From contig JAYMGJ010000373.1 of assembly GCA_037178675.1 (NCBI GenBank), forward strand, positions 62,001-126,000: a DNA stretch of 64,000 nt, in the 5' to 3' direction. The position numbers and the translations under genes are program-made. Shown in pieces: positions 43,460 to 55,000 of the stretch. How positions within the stretch are numbered: position 1 is the stretch's first letter; every line of letters begins with the position of its first letter. The notes beneath the pieces were generated by a model. It was not told the origin of the DNA. It did no database searches and saw only the letters and a program-made list of their open reading frames with translations. Source of the DNA: Scleroderma bovista. Taxonomy: Eukaryota; Basidiomycota; Agaricomycetes; Boletales; Sclerodermataceae.

Positions 43460-44902
43460 TTTTTTTGACTCGGAGTTAGCACCCGAGTTAGCAGAGTCCG
43501 TCTTACTGGACTCAGCAGCGACGACCGCAGCGCGAGCCTTGGCCTTTTTAGACTTCTTTGGACAGTTGTCCACGAAGTGTCCGGTACCTCCACAGAACAT
43601 GCAGAGGTTGTTGTCGAGCCGCCTTTTGCACTCGTCAGCAGTCAGCTTCCCGTCCTTACCAAGCTTGTTGGTCAAGTCCGGTTTGGAGCCGGACGAGGAC
43701 TGGTTGCTGGTCGTCTTTGACGAGCCAGAGGTGTTGGCAGAGCTGGGGGAGTTGCCGGTCTTGGCCTGACTGGGCTTGGGGGTGTTGCCTCCGGAGTTGG
43801 AGGGCTTGGGGGTGGACGAGGTAGGCTGGCTCTTCGTCATACGGGAGATCTCGTCTTTGCGCTCCCAATAGCGCGCGTCGATCTCTTGACAAAGGGCTCT
43901 CAGCCCATTCAGAGTCAGGGGCTTCCCGACTCGAGCGATCTCATCCTTGAGGCGGTCCGGGAGACCGGAGTAAAACAGGCGACGGAGTGCGCCATCCCCA
44001 TAGTCCTGGACCTGCGAAGCGAGGTGGTTGAAATCTACAATGTACCGCGTAACGCGGTACGAGTCTTTCATCCGGAGATGCTCGAGCTGGTGCTCGGCAT
44101 CAGCAACTGGGTCGTGAGGACCGAAGGTACTCTGGAGTTCAGCAACAAAATGGACCCAGCTGTCCATCCAGTGTGGGCGGTCAGCCGGATTACCGGAGTT
44201 GAGAAGGTCCGGTTCGAACCATTCCAGCGTCATACCTTTAAGATAGGACTGGGCAAACGTTACCCTTGCTCTATCTTGCTGGAAGGCCTTGGCGCGATCC
44301 TGGAAACACAGTTCGCACTGGACCAAGAAGGTCCGGAGTTTCTTTGGATCCGTGCCATCAAAGGTGTCCGGTTCACAGACCTTGGCACGGGAGGAGGAGG
44401 AGTTGTTGGAACGGCGGGAGGAGCGGGAGAGGCGGTTGACGGCGATGGCAAGATTGTGGAAGACAGCCAGGCTAGGGTCTAGTTCTTCTGTGGCGTTGAG
44501 AAATTCGTTATTGTTGTTGTTGTTGTTGTTGTTGTTGTCATCTCCGGGGTCGTCTGGATCATCTCCGGGACCATCCTCAGGGCCGAACCATTGGAAACGA
44601 CCAGGTTCGCGACGCTCTGGAGTGGAGTCGCGGCGGTAGGGAAACCTGTCACCAGCAACAGATTCATGGCGACCTAAGTCTGCAGAACCGCGAAGGCTCT
44701 GAGACGCAGCATCTCGACGCGGAGTCAAAGGTGCTGTGGGGTTTCGAGCTGTAAAGCTCCGGAATTGGCTTACAGAAGCCGGAGGTTACCTGCGATTAGA
44801 CAGGGCTTGCTGGGCGGCAGAAAGGTGAAGGTTGTCTACTGCACCTGCTTCTTCAGCGAGTGTGGCAGCAGTACGAGCGCGAGAGCGCGTAGTCATGGTC
44901 AT
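43454..44902 (-). pseudogene. E2 gag
   Basis: The likely start is ATG 44902-44900 (MTMTTRSRARTAA). The frame is interrupted by TAA at 44786-44788 and then open for about 440 residues. Landmarks are an acidic DDPGDD stretch followed by a run of Asn from a GTT/AAC trinucleotide repeat (about 44507-44538), the capsid core FLVQCELCFQDR and LKGMTLEWFEPDLL, and the zinc knuckle CMFCGGTGHFVDNC near the end. Gag forms the particle. The frame ends at TAA four bases past the slippery A7. Confidence 0.85.
43460..43466 (-). promoter_or_regulatory. -1 frameshift heptamer of E2 (A AAA AAA)
   Basis: In the gag frame TCA AAA AAA GAG TAA. Slipping back one base at A AAA AAA enters the protease frame (AGA GTA AGC), which is open through PR. 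This is the canonical X XXY YYZ arrangement. Confidence 0.65.
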
Positions 44903-44957
44903 GAGGAATGAAACTAGTTTGCGTACGAGGTTTGTATAGTGAACCCACACAAGTGTG

Positions 44958-44967
44958 AGTCTGAAAT
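44958..44967 (-). promoter_or_regulatory. Self-priming site of E2
   Basis: The minus strand has ATTTCAGACT two bases inside the 5' LTR. It is perfectly complementary to AGTCTGAAAT at 45198-45189 in the LTR of the same strand, so the RNA 5' end could fold back and prime reverse transcription as in Tf1. Confidence 0.65.
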
Positions 44968-45188
44968 ACTGTCAAGTCTGGGTCTACTCCAGTAGGAAGT
45001 CTGGTCAAGTCCGGATGAAAACAGACGAGGGCAGAGGTCAGAGGTTTGGGCAGAGGTTAGCCCGGGCCGGAGTTGCAACCAATTGGATTCAACGACAAGG
45101 ACAACGAGCGTTGATCCCTTGCGTAGGTTCCGGTCAGGTGGAGATGGAGATGGAGACAGACAAGGGGACAGGAGTAGTAACTTAGATG

Positions 45189-45231
45189 ATTTCAGACTGA
45201 GGTGTACAAGGTAAACTAGAGGGTACTTATA
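45189..45231 (-). promoter_or_regulatory. E2 LTR core promoter and predicted RNA 5' end
   Basis: TATA box TATAAGTA at 45224-45231 (minus) lies 26-33 nt upstream of A45198, the first base of the primer-complementary segment. This places U3 at about 45582-45199 and R/U5 at 45198-44970. Confidence 0.6.
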
Positions 45232-45582
45232 CTAAGTAGAACTAGGGTCAAGTACATATGGTGACAAGTAAACAACCTAATAGCGGACAAGGGATGACCG
45301 GAGTTAGGACTAGGTCAGGTCCGGTGAAAATAAAGTCAGGTCCGTGTAAAATAAATCAGGTCCGGTGAAAATGCTACAAGGTATAGGATATATCGAGTTC
45401 ACGGAGAACTCACGTCAAGGCAGGGTAGACGGCAAGGTGTAGTAAGAGCGAATGGAGTATAGACCAAGGGTCGTAGTTAGCGGAAGGTTATCTGCGCGAC
45501 CGTTGACCGGAGTAACTGAGAACGACTGGAGTTGAGCTGTAGGCCTGCGATGTGACCGGAGTAACCGGATATGGTCGTAACA

Positions 45583-47878
45583 TCTGGGGCATGTAGGTAT
45601 GTCGCGTGAAGGGAGTTGGTGAGCTGTTCAGCAGTGAACACCGGTCGGAGGTTCTGTGGATTGACTCGGGCGAAGCCCCTATCCCCCTCTTTGGGGTAGA
45701 CGTCCCAGCGTCTAGTCAAGGCGTTGGGCTTTGCACCAAGTTTACCAGGTCGGAAACGAATGATCAGGTTAAAGGAGGAGAGGTATTCCGACCATCAGGC
45801 TTGCCGATGGGTGAGAACCTTAGAGGTGGAGAAGTACTCCAAATTTTTGTGGTTGGTCACGACGTTGATTGGGAAGGCAGGACCCTCCAGATAATGATGC
45901 CAGGCCTTGAAGGCTTCGAAAATAGTGAGAAGCTCCTTGTCGTGTGTATCGTAGTTCAGCTCAGGCGTGGTCAGAGTGCGAGAGTAAAATGCAATCAGTC
46001 GTATCTCGCCATCCGAACCAGTGATGGATAGGATACTGGCGATCACGTAGTCCGAAGCGTCGGTCTCGACTGTTAGTTGGGCACCTGGCCAGAAATGGGT
46101 GAGGATGGGAGCTGTGGTGAAGGCTTCCTTCAGGTGATTGAATGACCATCGGCAGACGTCGGAGAAATCCCAGGGGGCATCTTTCCGTGTCAACCGAGTT
46201 AAGGGAACCACTATATCAGAGTAATTGAAGATGAATCGACGGTAAAAGTTTGCGAAACCGAGGAAGGACTGAATGTCCTTCACCTTGCGAGGTTCGGGCC
46301 AATCGCATATTGTCTTGACTTTGTCTTGTGACATTGTCAAATCGTCGGGGGAGAGGAAGTACCCGAGATACTCCACCGAGTCCGAATGGAACTCACACCT
46401 TTCAGGTTTGGCATAAAGCTTGTGCTGGCGCAGTCACCAAAGCACTTCCCGAATGTGTTCAGTATGGTCCTCCATGTTGTCCGAGTAGACTAAGATGTCG
46501 TCGAGGTAGACTATGATGCAGACATCGAGCATGTCCGCGAAGACCGAGTTGACGAACCGCTGAAAGGCTGCAGGGGCGTTGGTGAGACCGAAGGGCATCA
46601 CCTGCCACTCATACGAGCCATAGCAAGTCCTGAAGGCGGTTTTCCACTCATCACCTTCGGCAATGCGAACCAGGTGGTAAGCATGTTGAAGATCAATTTT
46701 CGTGTAGACTTTTGCTTGACTCGGAGAGTCGAGTAGGTCGGAGATGAGGGGTAGGGGATACCGATCCTTCTTTGATATTTTGTTGAGTCCTCGGTAGTCG
46801 ACGCAAAGTCAGAGAGAGCCGTCCTTCTTCTTGACGAAGAGGACAGGGGCTGCATGGGAGGATGAGGTTGGACAGATGAAACCAAAGCGAAGGTTTTCGT
46901 CAATGAATGCCCGAAGGGTTTCGAGCTCGATGGGGGAGAGAGAATAGAGTCTTCCGGGTGGTAATGGCGCTCCTTCTTCCAGTTCTATCTTGAGGTCATA
47001 TTCCCGATGAGGTGCAAGTACCAATGCTTTCGCCTTACTAAAGACGTCGGCAAAGTCGTGGTATGCCTTGGGACAGAGGAAAGGTCGGGAGCAGCGTTGA
47101 CCAATGCAGCGCGAAAGCTGCCGTCAGGCTTTAGCTGAATAGAGAACTGTTGAGAGCCATCTAGCTGACAAGCCTTCAGAAAGGCTGCAGCGTTGATGAG
47201 AGCGATAGGAGGTGCCCGAAGACCGGGAGCCTGAGGCGAGTCGGTCGTGGAAGGAGATGAGACTGACGTGTCGTCGAGTCTCAGCACGCTCGGTGAGGGC
47301 GCTACAGGGTCAGGGAGTGAGCTCGGGGTTGGCACTTGTTGCGTGGATGTTCTGAACTCGATACTGCTCAGTACCCAGTCAATCGACGGATTGTATTGGG
47401 TGAGCCAGTTGTGTCCGAGAATGATCTTACAGTCAGAGTCCAATGGGGTGACATAAAATGTCATCGGGGTGATGTCACCAGAGGGAAAACGGATAGGTAG
47501 ATCGGTTGCTTCGGTAATTATGGTGGTGGTGGTACCGTCGAATAGACGGAGAACGATCGGGGATACCGAGTAGCGTGAAAGAGTGTTCATATTGGCAAAT
47601 GATGGATCTACAAATCAGTGGGTAGAACCCGAATCTACTAATGCAGGAAAGGAAGGCATAGTATGGTCAACGATTGTTACAGAGGGTCGGAGAGAGTTTG
47701 GATCGGAAAGAGCGGCTGCATTGAGTCGGGCTTCCATAGGTGCACAGTCGGGAACAACGCAACTCCCACTCTGTGCGGAGTCTCGGGAGTTGCTATCTAT
47801 TTTTTTTGCCTCGGTGGAGGCTGTCGGTTTGGCTTCTGACGTGTTGTTCGTAGTAGTAGCTGCCCTAGCCTTGGCTGC
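45583..47878 (-). pseudogene. E1 protease, RT and RNase H, upstream half
   Basis: On the minus strand: protease ALVDSGSTH followed by a TGA where E2 has Cys (near 47617). RT follows with [10 protein letters not shown] (near 46500) and RNase H with ETDASDYVIASILS (near 46060). Damage includes a frameshift near 47060, TGA near 46809 (after DGSL), a TGA near 46436 and TGA at 45795-45797. At the last two sites a CGA-derived origin is likely because E2 or X3 has Arg. The gene continues at 37711 beyond E2. Confidence 0.88.
47800..47807 (-). promoter_or_regulatory. Former -1 frameshift site of E1, now A8
   Basis: GCA followed by eight A places gag and protease in one frame. With seven A the gag frame would read AAA AAA TAG and stop, and a -1 slip would give the present protease frame, as in E2. 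An extra A therefore fused gag and pol in this copy. Confidence 0.55.
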
Positions 47879-49144
47879 TCAAGAGCCTGACTTGGGGCAG
47901 TCCTTGGCCTTGTGGCCAGTTGCACCACAGAACATGCACAGATTCATGTCGAACCTGCGCTTGCGTTCCTCAGAGGTCAGCTTGCCGTCCTTACCAAGCT
48001 TGTCTGAAAGCTCAGCAGTCTTGCCTGACTTGTTGGCTTTCTGAGTCGGGGTTGACGATGAAGAAGACTGGGCAGCGTTGCCCGAGGGTTTACCCTTATC
48101 GGTTTTACCCGACTTGGTGTTGGGGGTGTTGGTACTAGTGCTGGTAGAGGTCTTGTTCTGACGAGCGACCTCTTCCTTGCGTTCCCAATATCGGGCGTCG
48201 ATCTCCTGGGTGAGGACGCGAAGACCGTTCAGAGTGCATGGTTTACCGACGTGGCTGATCTCGTCCTTGATTCGGTCAGGGAGACCTGTATAGAAGTGAT
48301 GGCGTAGGGCGCCATCGCCGTAGCCCCGAACCTGGGACGCAATACGGTTGAAATCAACCACGTATCTGTTGGCACAATGGTTTTCCTTCATGTGGAGGTG
48401 GTCGAGCTGATGCTCGTTGTCGGCAACTGGGTCGTGGGGACCGAAGGTTGTTTGGAGTTCAATAACGAACTCTTCCCAATCGGTCATCCAGATTGGACAG
48501 TTGTGGGGGTCTCCTGCACCGAGTAGGTCTGGCTCGAACCATTCGAGAGCCATTCCTTTGAGGTAGGATTGCGCGAATGTGACCTTGGTTCGGTCAGTGC
48601 GAAACGCCTTTGGTTGGTCCTGGAAGTTGAGCTCGCACTGGACTAGGAATGTGCACAACTTCTTTGGATCGGTCCCGTCAAAGGTGTCGGGTTTGCGCAC
48701 CTTGGTGCGAGATGAAGACTCGGATGAGCACGAAGATCGCGCGAGTCTGTCGATAGCGATGGAGAGGTTATTGAAAATGACTAGACCGGCCTCTTCTTGG
48801 TCGGGGATGCCCTCAATAGGGTCTTCACCGCCATCATCAGGGTTTGGATTGTTGGGGTCATCGGGACCATCACCGCCGGGACCACCGTCACCGGGGCCAT
48901 TGTCATCGGGATGGTCACCACCCAGGTCATCGCCGAGGTCTTCGACGAAAGCCCCAGGTGGGCGATGCTGAGCGGGGGAGGAAGCTCTCTGAGCAGAGAA
49001 GCCTTGGAATTGGGAGACAGAGTCAGGTGAGCGCCTGAGGCTAGTCAGAGCACTTAAGGCAGCAGCCCGACGAGTGTCGGATGCTGAGGGTTCTGGGTTG
49101 TTTGCGCGAGCAGTGCGCGAGCGAGTTTGGATTGTCCTGGACAT
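47879..49144 (-). pseudogene. E1 gag
   Basis: ATG at 49144-49142 (MSRTIQTRSRTAR) was preferred over the upstream GTG. The frame carries an acidic Gly/Asp/Pro-rich N-terminal region and capsid motifs FLVQCELNFQDQ and LKGMALEWFEPDLL. A helix-rich DARYWERKEEVARQ segment and the zinc knuckle CMFCGATGHKAKDC follow. The frame stops at TGA 47879-47881 within the sequence TCT TGA GCA; beyond it the same frame reads on through the A8 site into protease. The TGA is best explained as CGA to TGA. Confidence 0.85.
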
Positions 49145-49172
49145 AGATGATTGTGAACTCATACAAGACTTT

Positions 49173-49183
49173 AGTTCGAATAT
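49173..49183 (-). promoter_or_regulatory. Self-priming site of E1
   Basis: ATATTCGAACT on the minus strand, two bases inside the 5' LTR, is an 11-nt perfect complement of AGTTCGAATAT at 49427-49417 in the LTR. Confidence 0.7.
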
Positions 49184-49416
49184 ACTGTCAAGACCGGTTC
49201 TTCACCGATCTGATCTCTATGGGGGATCTGGGGGTCAGAGGTTGGTCTAGCGGTAAGACTGAGATGCTACGTAGCGTAGTCACGCTTCCCGAGTAATAGG
49301 AAGGCCGACCGAGGGTCTGACGGAGAGTCCGAGGGTAAACGGTCTATGACCGAGTGCTTGTACGAGGATAGAGACGGAGAGCACGAAGAGAGAACAGATG
49401 AGAAGTATCTTATTCA

Positions 49417-49462
49417 ATATTCGAACTGAAACTACAACAGACCGAGTATCTAGGTATTTATA
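49417..49462 (-). promoter_or_regulatory. E1 LTR core promoter and predicted RNA 5' end
   Basis: TATA box TATAAATA at 49455-49462 (minus) sits 28-35 nt upstream of A49427, where the 11-nt self-primer begins. U3 would be 384 nt and R/U5 242 nt. Confidence 0.65.
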
Positions 49463-49811
49463 CTGAGTGGAACGGATGAGGCGATGTACGGGAAGTCGGG
49501 ATTACTGATGAATGACGAGCGCAGTCACGCTGCGCGCTGAGTAAGTACGGTAAGTGCGATAACCGGATTACCGATGAGTATCATATTAGTAATGCAATGG
49601 GATGGGAACGTATAGTAACCGGAAACGAGAAAGGAAACATATTAGGTAATAGTACAGAGAGACAGATTGGACAACGCGCTCACCGATCGGTGGCAATACA
49701 GGACAGATAGAGAGAAACGGAAAAGGGAGTACATACAATAAAACGGGCGGCGAACGCGTGGACGCAATCGGACAATAGGGTACAGGGTGATCGGATGTCA
49801 CGGTCGTGACA

Positions 49812-50505
49812 CCGCACACCAAAGCTTTTCAGCATGTTTCCCAATACCGACTGTAAGTAATACATAGTGCGTGATATCGCCTTCCTGGTTCCTCATGCCA
49901 TCTATGTTAAGCACTGGAACAGGCTTTACCAGCCTAAATAACTGCAACCGTCTATCAAGAGCCCAGCTCTTGTCAACAAAACATCCAGTAGCGCCACTGT
50001 CTAGCAGGGCATCTACTTCAATAATGTTAAGGGGTCCACGAATGCAGACGGGTATCGTCACTTCACGTTCCAAGGTGAAGGACCTCCATAAGTCCAAGAA
50101 AGAAACTTCTTCGGTTCCGGTGGGACTTTCCAGTTCCTCAGATGCCAAAGGAGAAGAAACAGTAGTATTCAACAGGGAATTAAGCACACTCAATTTAACC
50201 TCTGGTGCTGAGCCCTTTGCAGGGACTCCCTTAGAGGGTTCAGTAATAAATACAGATGAGTCACTACAGTCCATACTATCTACCAACAAGATAGAGTACT
50301 TGTTGAAGGAGACAGAAACAGGGGAAACTACAGAAGGTGATTTTTTACAGGTTTTCTGTATTTTACGAGAAAGAAGAGAGATGTGGTATTTATAAATATC
50401 CTGTGCTTCAGGGGATTTAGCACATGAGAGACGATAGTCCAAGATTCTTACTGCACTGTCCAACTCAGACTCGAGAGTGAGGGTGCCCGTTGTATCCTCA
50501 CTCTC
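49812..50505 (-). pseudogene. Y1 protease region
   Basis: The frame entered by -1 slippage from gag reads GTLTLESELDSAVRILDYRL, then a Ser-rich linker, then DALLDSGATGCFVDKSW, the aspartic protease active site (near 49995). It is cut at 49812 by E1 and resumes only as the 38-bp stub at 34244-34281. RT, integrase and the 3' LTR of Y1 are absent from the window. Confidence 0.85.
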
Positions 50506-51512
50506 TAATCTTTTAAATTCTTGAAATAGTCCCTCATTTCGGAGAAGGACATACTGTGAACAGCATTGACGCGTTCGTCATTAGGTTGGGGCTGTACAGC
50601 CCGGGTCTGTTGGGGTTGCCCTCGATGTGGGCGACGTGGTTGAGAACACTCGCGAGCGATGTGTCCCAACCCCTGACAATTGTAGCATTGGAGCCCTTTA
50701 CTCCACTGCTGGTTCTGCTGCTGAGCAGCGCCGATATCCATAGGGGTGCCAGCGCCCGGCGTAACTCCATAGGAGGAGGAGCCGCTCCCCTGCTGATAAT
50801 AGCGGGCACTGCCCTGCGTATTAATTAGGAAGAGCTCCTGAGCCCTTCTGACGGTTCTGACCGAGGTGGCCAGCTCAGCATAGGTGGCGCGATCCTTCGC
50901 CAGGAGGTACACCTGCTGGAGGACCTGCCTCTGTACTGCTCTTTTGAGCAGGTCCCTAGCGTAGGCGTCGGGACAGCCACTCTCGATTTTGAGCAACTCA
51001 AAAGCTGCGAGGAAATCGTCCACTCGCTGACGGGGGCCTTGGCGCAGCTTCAGCAACTGGGACCTGGCCCAGTCGGCGTTGTTGCCAGGCATGAAAAAGC
51101 TAGTGATTTCGGCCTGGAGCTCATCCCAAGTTTGGTACTCAACCACTGGACCAAGGTAGTAGTCCAATTTTACCTGGGCCCAACGCCCAGCTTTAGGTCC
51201 TTTGAACCTGGAGAGAACAGCCGCCATGATCTCACTATTCCTTGTTAGGAGACCGCTCCTCTGGTTCATCATGACCCACAACTTCATTTTGCTCCACCAA
51301 ACTTTGAAGGCCTGGGGGGAGCCATCATAATTCCCAGGTTCAGCGACAATCTTCTTAGGGGCTCTAGGCGGCGCCGCAGGTGCCCCGGGGACCACAGGAG
51401 CAAGGCCCTGCTGCGCATCGGCAAGGGCCTGGATACTGTTCTGCAGGTCGAGTTGGCCCTGCACGAACTGAAGGAGAATATTCTGAAGGGGATCGTGATG
51501 TTGCTGATCCAT
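50505..51512 (-). CDS. Y1 gag, intact frame
   Basis: 335 residues from ATG 51512 (MDQQHHDPLQNILLQF). Contains a Pro/Ala linker, the retrotransposon capsid core (GNYDGSPQAFKVWWSKMKLW to RQRVDDFLAAFELL), the VQRQVLQQVYLLAK helix and the zinc knuckle CYNCQGLGHIAREC. It ends YFKNLKD at TAG, directly after the slippery heptamer. Gag builds the particle. The frame is open, but the rest of its element is lost, so it is a relic with an intact gene. Family Y gag is clearly different from the E1/E2 gag. Confidence 0.88.
   Translation of the reverse strand: MDQQHHDPLQNILLQFVQGQLDLQNSIQALADAQQGLAPVVPGAPAAPPRAPKKIVAEPGNYDGSPQAFKVWWSKMKLWVMMNQRSGLLTRNSEIMAAVLSRFKGPKAGRWAQVKLDYYLGPVVEYQTWDELQAEITSFFMPGNNADWARSQLLKLRQGPRQRVDDFLAAFELLKIESGCPDAYARDLLKRAVQRQVLQQVYLLAKDRATYAELATSVRTVRRAQELFLINTQGSARYYQQGSGSSSYGVTPGAGTPMDIGAAQQQNQQWSKGLQCYNCQGLGHIARECSQPRRPHRGQPQQTRAVQPQPNDERVNAVHSMSFSEMRDYFKNLKD
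50511..50517 (-). promoter_or_regulatory. -1 frameshift heptamer of Y1 (T TTA AAA)
   Basis: Gag codons AAT TTA AAA GAT TAG. A -1 slip gives AGA TTA GAG AGT GAG, which opens into protease. Same heptamer and stop spacing in Y0 and Y2. Confidence 0.7.
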
Positions 51513-52091
51513 CTTCTAGTACGGGTGGTAACAGGAGTAGGGGGCACCTCGGGGACGTGCGGGGTAGAGGCAGGAAGTTCGAAACATACGATGGCGGGCG
51601 AGCGAGAGGGCGGGTTCGGCCTCGACGTAGTAGCGGGGGTTGTCGAGGAAGAGGTCTGCAAGGGTGTCAACAATGAGATTGTAACGGCGGAAGGCGGTGT
51701 ACGTCTGCTCAACTGAGACGACCCTAGGCAGAACACCAAGGACCCGACCACATGCTAAGACTCTGAGAGGATAGGATGCGAGTATCTAGAGCAAAGACCC
51801 AAGATGAGCTTGAATGGGGAGCCTCTGGGTGCTGGATTGCACGGTATATATACTACTACACACGAGGGCTACGTGAGGCTATCCATGAGGCTACGTGCAG
51901 GCAGAAGGCTATGTAATGACATCACTGTGGAGCTAAGGCTATGCGTGATGTCAAGGGTGGCAGCATGTACAGCACGAGGTACAGGTCTAGACTAGGTAGA
52001 TAAGATAGAGGCTGTACACTAACATAAGATGAACGCTATCTAATTGCAGATTAGATAAGATAAAAAGTTGGTCCGTAACACTACTCCCCCC

Positions 52092-55000
52092 TCAGGTGCA
52101 GGATTCCAGACTGCAGAACTGAGCGTCGCAAACCGTGAAGTTCTCGGGGATACGACTAAACAACGAGTCAAAGTCCGCTTGGGTCATACAAAGTTTCCGA
52201 GGGGCAGAGGGGTTTTCTCGATAAAAGCACTCAACTACCAGAGGAGAATTCTTTAAATTCGATGAGGGTTCCCATGTTCTCTCATGTTCTTTGTATCCTT
52301 TCCAGTGTACCAGATACTGGAGTTGCCTTTTATAAATACAAGAAGCTACAATATAGTCCACTTCATACTCTTCACCACGTTCCTCAGAAACACGTATTGG
52401 ACCGGGCCGAGACACGGGCTGACCGGGAAGAGGACCTAAATAAGGTTTTACTCGTGAAACATTCACAACCGGGTGAATCCGAAGAGTTTTCGGGAGCTTA
52501 AGCTCGACCGCATTCGGGGTTACACGAGTGACCTCATAGGGTCCGATCCACTTCTCCGTAAGCTTCTTAGAAGCACGATTTAGCATACAAAGGTTGTCCG
52601 TAGAAAGCCAAACCTGTTGGCCTACAACATAGTCCGGGGCGGGATTTCTATGCTTATCCGCCTGAAGCTTCATATTACGTTTTGCCTTCTCAGAAGACTC
52701 AACGACTTTATTAAATATGGCGGCAAAGTCTTTGGCCGCTGGGGCTACTGTGTCCACCGGTTCAACACCCATACGAGGGGAATAACTCCGGGTAATTCCA
52801 AACGGTGAATCAGTGGTTACCTCCGAAACCGTGTTGTTCCAAATGAACTGGGCAATCTTGATCCACTTGGCCCACTCGCTCTGACAATCATTCACGTAGG
52901 TTCGGAGATACTGATTAATTTCGCGGTTCAACCGCTCCGTTTGACCATCGGTTTGAGGGTGAAATGCCGTAGACATTTTCCTTTTAATGCCTAAGAGTCT
53001 ATACAACTCCCCCAGGAAGTTGCTTGTGAAGACCGATCCACAATCTGACACAACGGACGACGGAAGTCCATGCTGACACCAGACATGATCTCTAAATAAC
53101 TCAGTGGTTGACAAGGCGGTTTCCTCCTTAGTGCAAGGCACAAACACGACCTCCTTGGAGAACCGATCAACCATGACTAATATATAATTGTAACCGAGGG
53201 ATTCCGGCATCTCGGTAAAGTCCATAGTGACGTCAAGCCACGGGCCGCTAGGGGTAGGGAGAGGAACAAGACTTCCAGAAGTCTTTTGATTCAACACCTT
53301 GGACTGTTGGCACTTTTGACAGTGCTTTACATAGGTTTGAATCTGCTCTTTCATCCCTTTCCAAGAATAATGCTTCCTGAGCACGTTATACGTAGCTTTT
53401 ACTCCTTTATGACCAGCAACAGGAGTATCATGAAAGTTCGTAATGAGCGACTGTCGCTCTTCGTAAGACTGATCAGTGACGTCGATCAGTTTAATAGATA
53501 CCGGGTTCAACAGGACCTGGTCCTTATTGTCATCGGAACTGGATACATAATGGTCCGATCGCCTGCTAAGTGGATCTGCAACGTGCATCTGGGTTCCTTT
53601 CTTATAGATAAGTGAATAGTTAAACCGCATCATCCACATCTGCCAACGTGCTTGTTGCTTAGACAGGTTCTGTGACTTGGTAACGTATGTTAAATTATGG
53701 TGGTCCATGTAGATCTCAAAGGCGTAAGGAGTGGCCTCGAGATAATGGCGCCAGGCCTCAGTTGCTTTTATGATGGCCAGCATCTCTTTATCGTGAATAG
53801 GATAATTTCGTTCTGGAGGTGTCATGGAATGTGACATGTACGCGACGGGTCTGAATTCGCCGTCTTCGCACTTTACGGATATCACTCCCCCGACGGCGAA
53901 CTCAGATGCATTGGTTTCGAGGCAGAATTTGCGGTCCTGGTCGGGGTACTGAAGTACCGGAGCACGAGTAAAGGCGGCTTTTAAAGCCTCAAATGCAGCG
54001 CGTTCCTTTTCTCCAAAGTTAAATACCGTATCTTTACACATAAGGTCCGTCATGGGCCTAGCCATGATCGCATAATCTTTAATGAAGCATCTATAGAAAT
54101 TGCCGAGACCGAGGAACGCGCGAACCTGCTTTACGTTCGTTGGCTCAGGCCATTTCAAAACCACACTAACTTTTTCAGGGTCCATTTTGATGCCCTCATG
54201 TGACACAATCATACCGAGGAAGTCGACTTCGGTGACTCTGAAGCGACACTTCTCGGGTTTGACAAATAAATTGTTATCTCGTAAACGTTTCAAAACTTCC
54301 AGCACGATTCTATCATGCTTTTCCTGATCGTCCGTATCCGTAAATATCATAAGGTCATCAATATATACCACGCAGACATCCGACATATCGTGGAAGATCT
54401 CATTCATCATTTTCTGGAATGTCGCGGGTGAATTACAGAGAGTGAAATACATAACTAATGGCTCGAAAGCCCCTTTGTGCATTACAAACGCAGCTTTCCA
54501 TTCATCGCCTTCGCGAATCCTCACATTGTTGTAACCCCAACGAAGATCCATCTTCGTGAAGAGTTTACAACCCTTAAGCTTGTCAACAAGCTGAGAGATA
54601 AGCGGCAGCGGATAGTTATTTTTAATCGTCCAGTCGTTTACATAACGGTAATCCTGTACCATGCGCTTCTTGCCATCCTTTTTCGGGATAAAGAAGACTG
54701 GTGACGTCTGCTGACTAATAGAAGGCCGAATATATCCTTTAGCGAGTTGATCATCAAGGAACGATTCGACTTCTTTTTGTTCATCAACAGAGAGCGGGAT
54801 AAGTCTTCCCTTTTTGGGCGGGAAGTCTTCTTTTAGATCAATTCCATGATCCCAAGGTTTTCTTAGCGGCATGCGCTCTGATGACTTTTTACTAAATACG
54901 TCTAAGAACTCCCAGTACTCTTTAGGTACCTGCTTCTGAGCTTCTTCTAGGGTCGACTCATCAATAGTGACCTTTGATTCATGAGCTTTCAAAGCTTGCA

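Larger units (their letters stand above)
37712..45582 (-). mobile_element. Complete chromovirus E2 nested in E1
   Basis: LTRs at 37712-38341 (3', 630 bp) and 44970-45582 (5', 613 bp), TGTCAAGTC...GTAACA. The 17-bp length difference is one deletion in the 5' LTR between two ATGGTC words. All ten substitutions I count between the LTRs fall at CpG. Flanks ACTGG (left) and TCTGG (right) agree in four of five bases, consistent with a mutated TSD. The polypurine tract follows 38341. Family X with gag, broken pol and an opposite-strand gene. Its insertion cuts the E1 pol gene, so it arrived later. Confidence 0.93.
34282..49811 (-). mobile_element. Complete chromovirus E1, interrupted by E2
   Basis: LTRs at 34282-34907 (3') and 49186-49811 (5') are each 626 bp and end TGTCA...TGACA. 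TSD CCGCA lies at 34277-34281 and 49812-49816. The polypurine tract is at 34908-34926. The order on the minus strand is 5' LTR, primer site, gag, protease, RT, RNase H, integrase, chromodomain, opposite-strand gene, 3' LTR. E2 sits between the RNase H/integrase halves. Without E2 the element is about 7.66 kb. I count 19 substitutions between the LTRs, all at CpG. Confidence 0.95.

Noticed and set aside
44507..44538. Poly-Asn run in E2 gag as a prion-like domain
   Set aside because: It is a simple GTT/AAC trinucleotide expansion absent from E1 gag and only about ten residues long.
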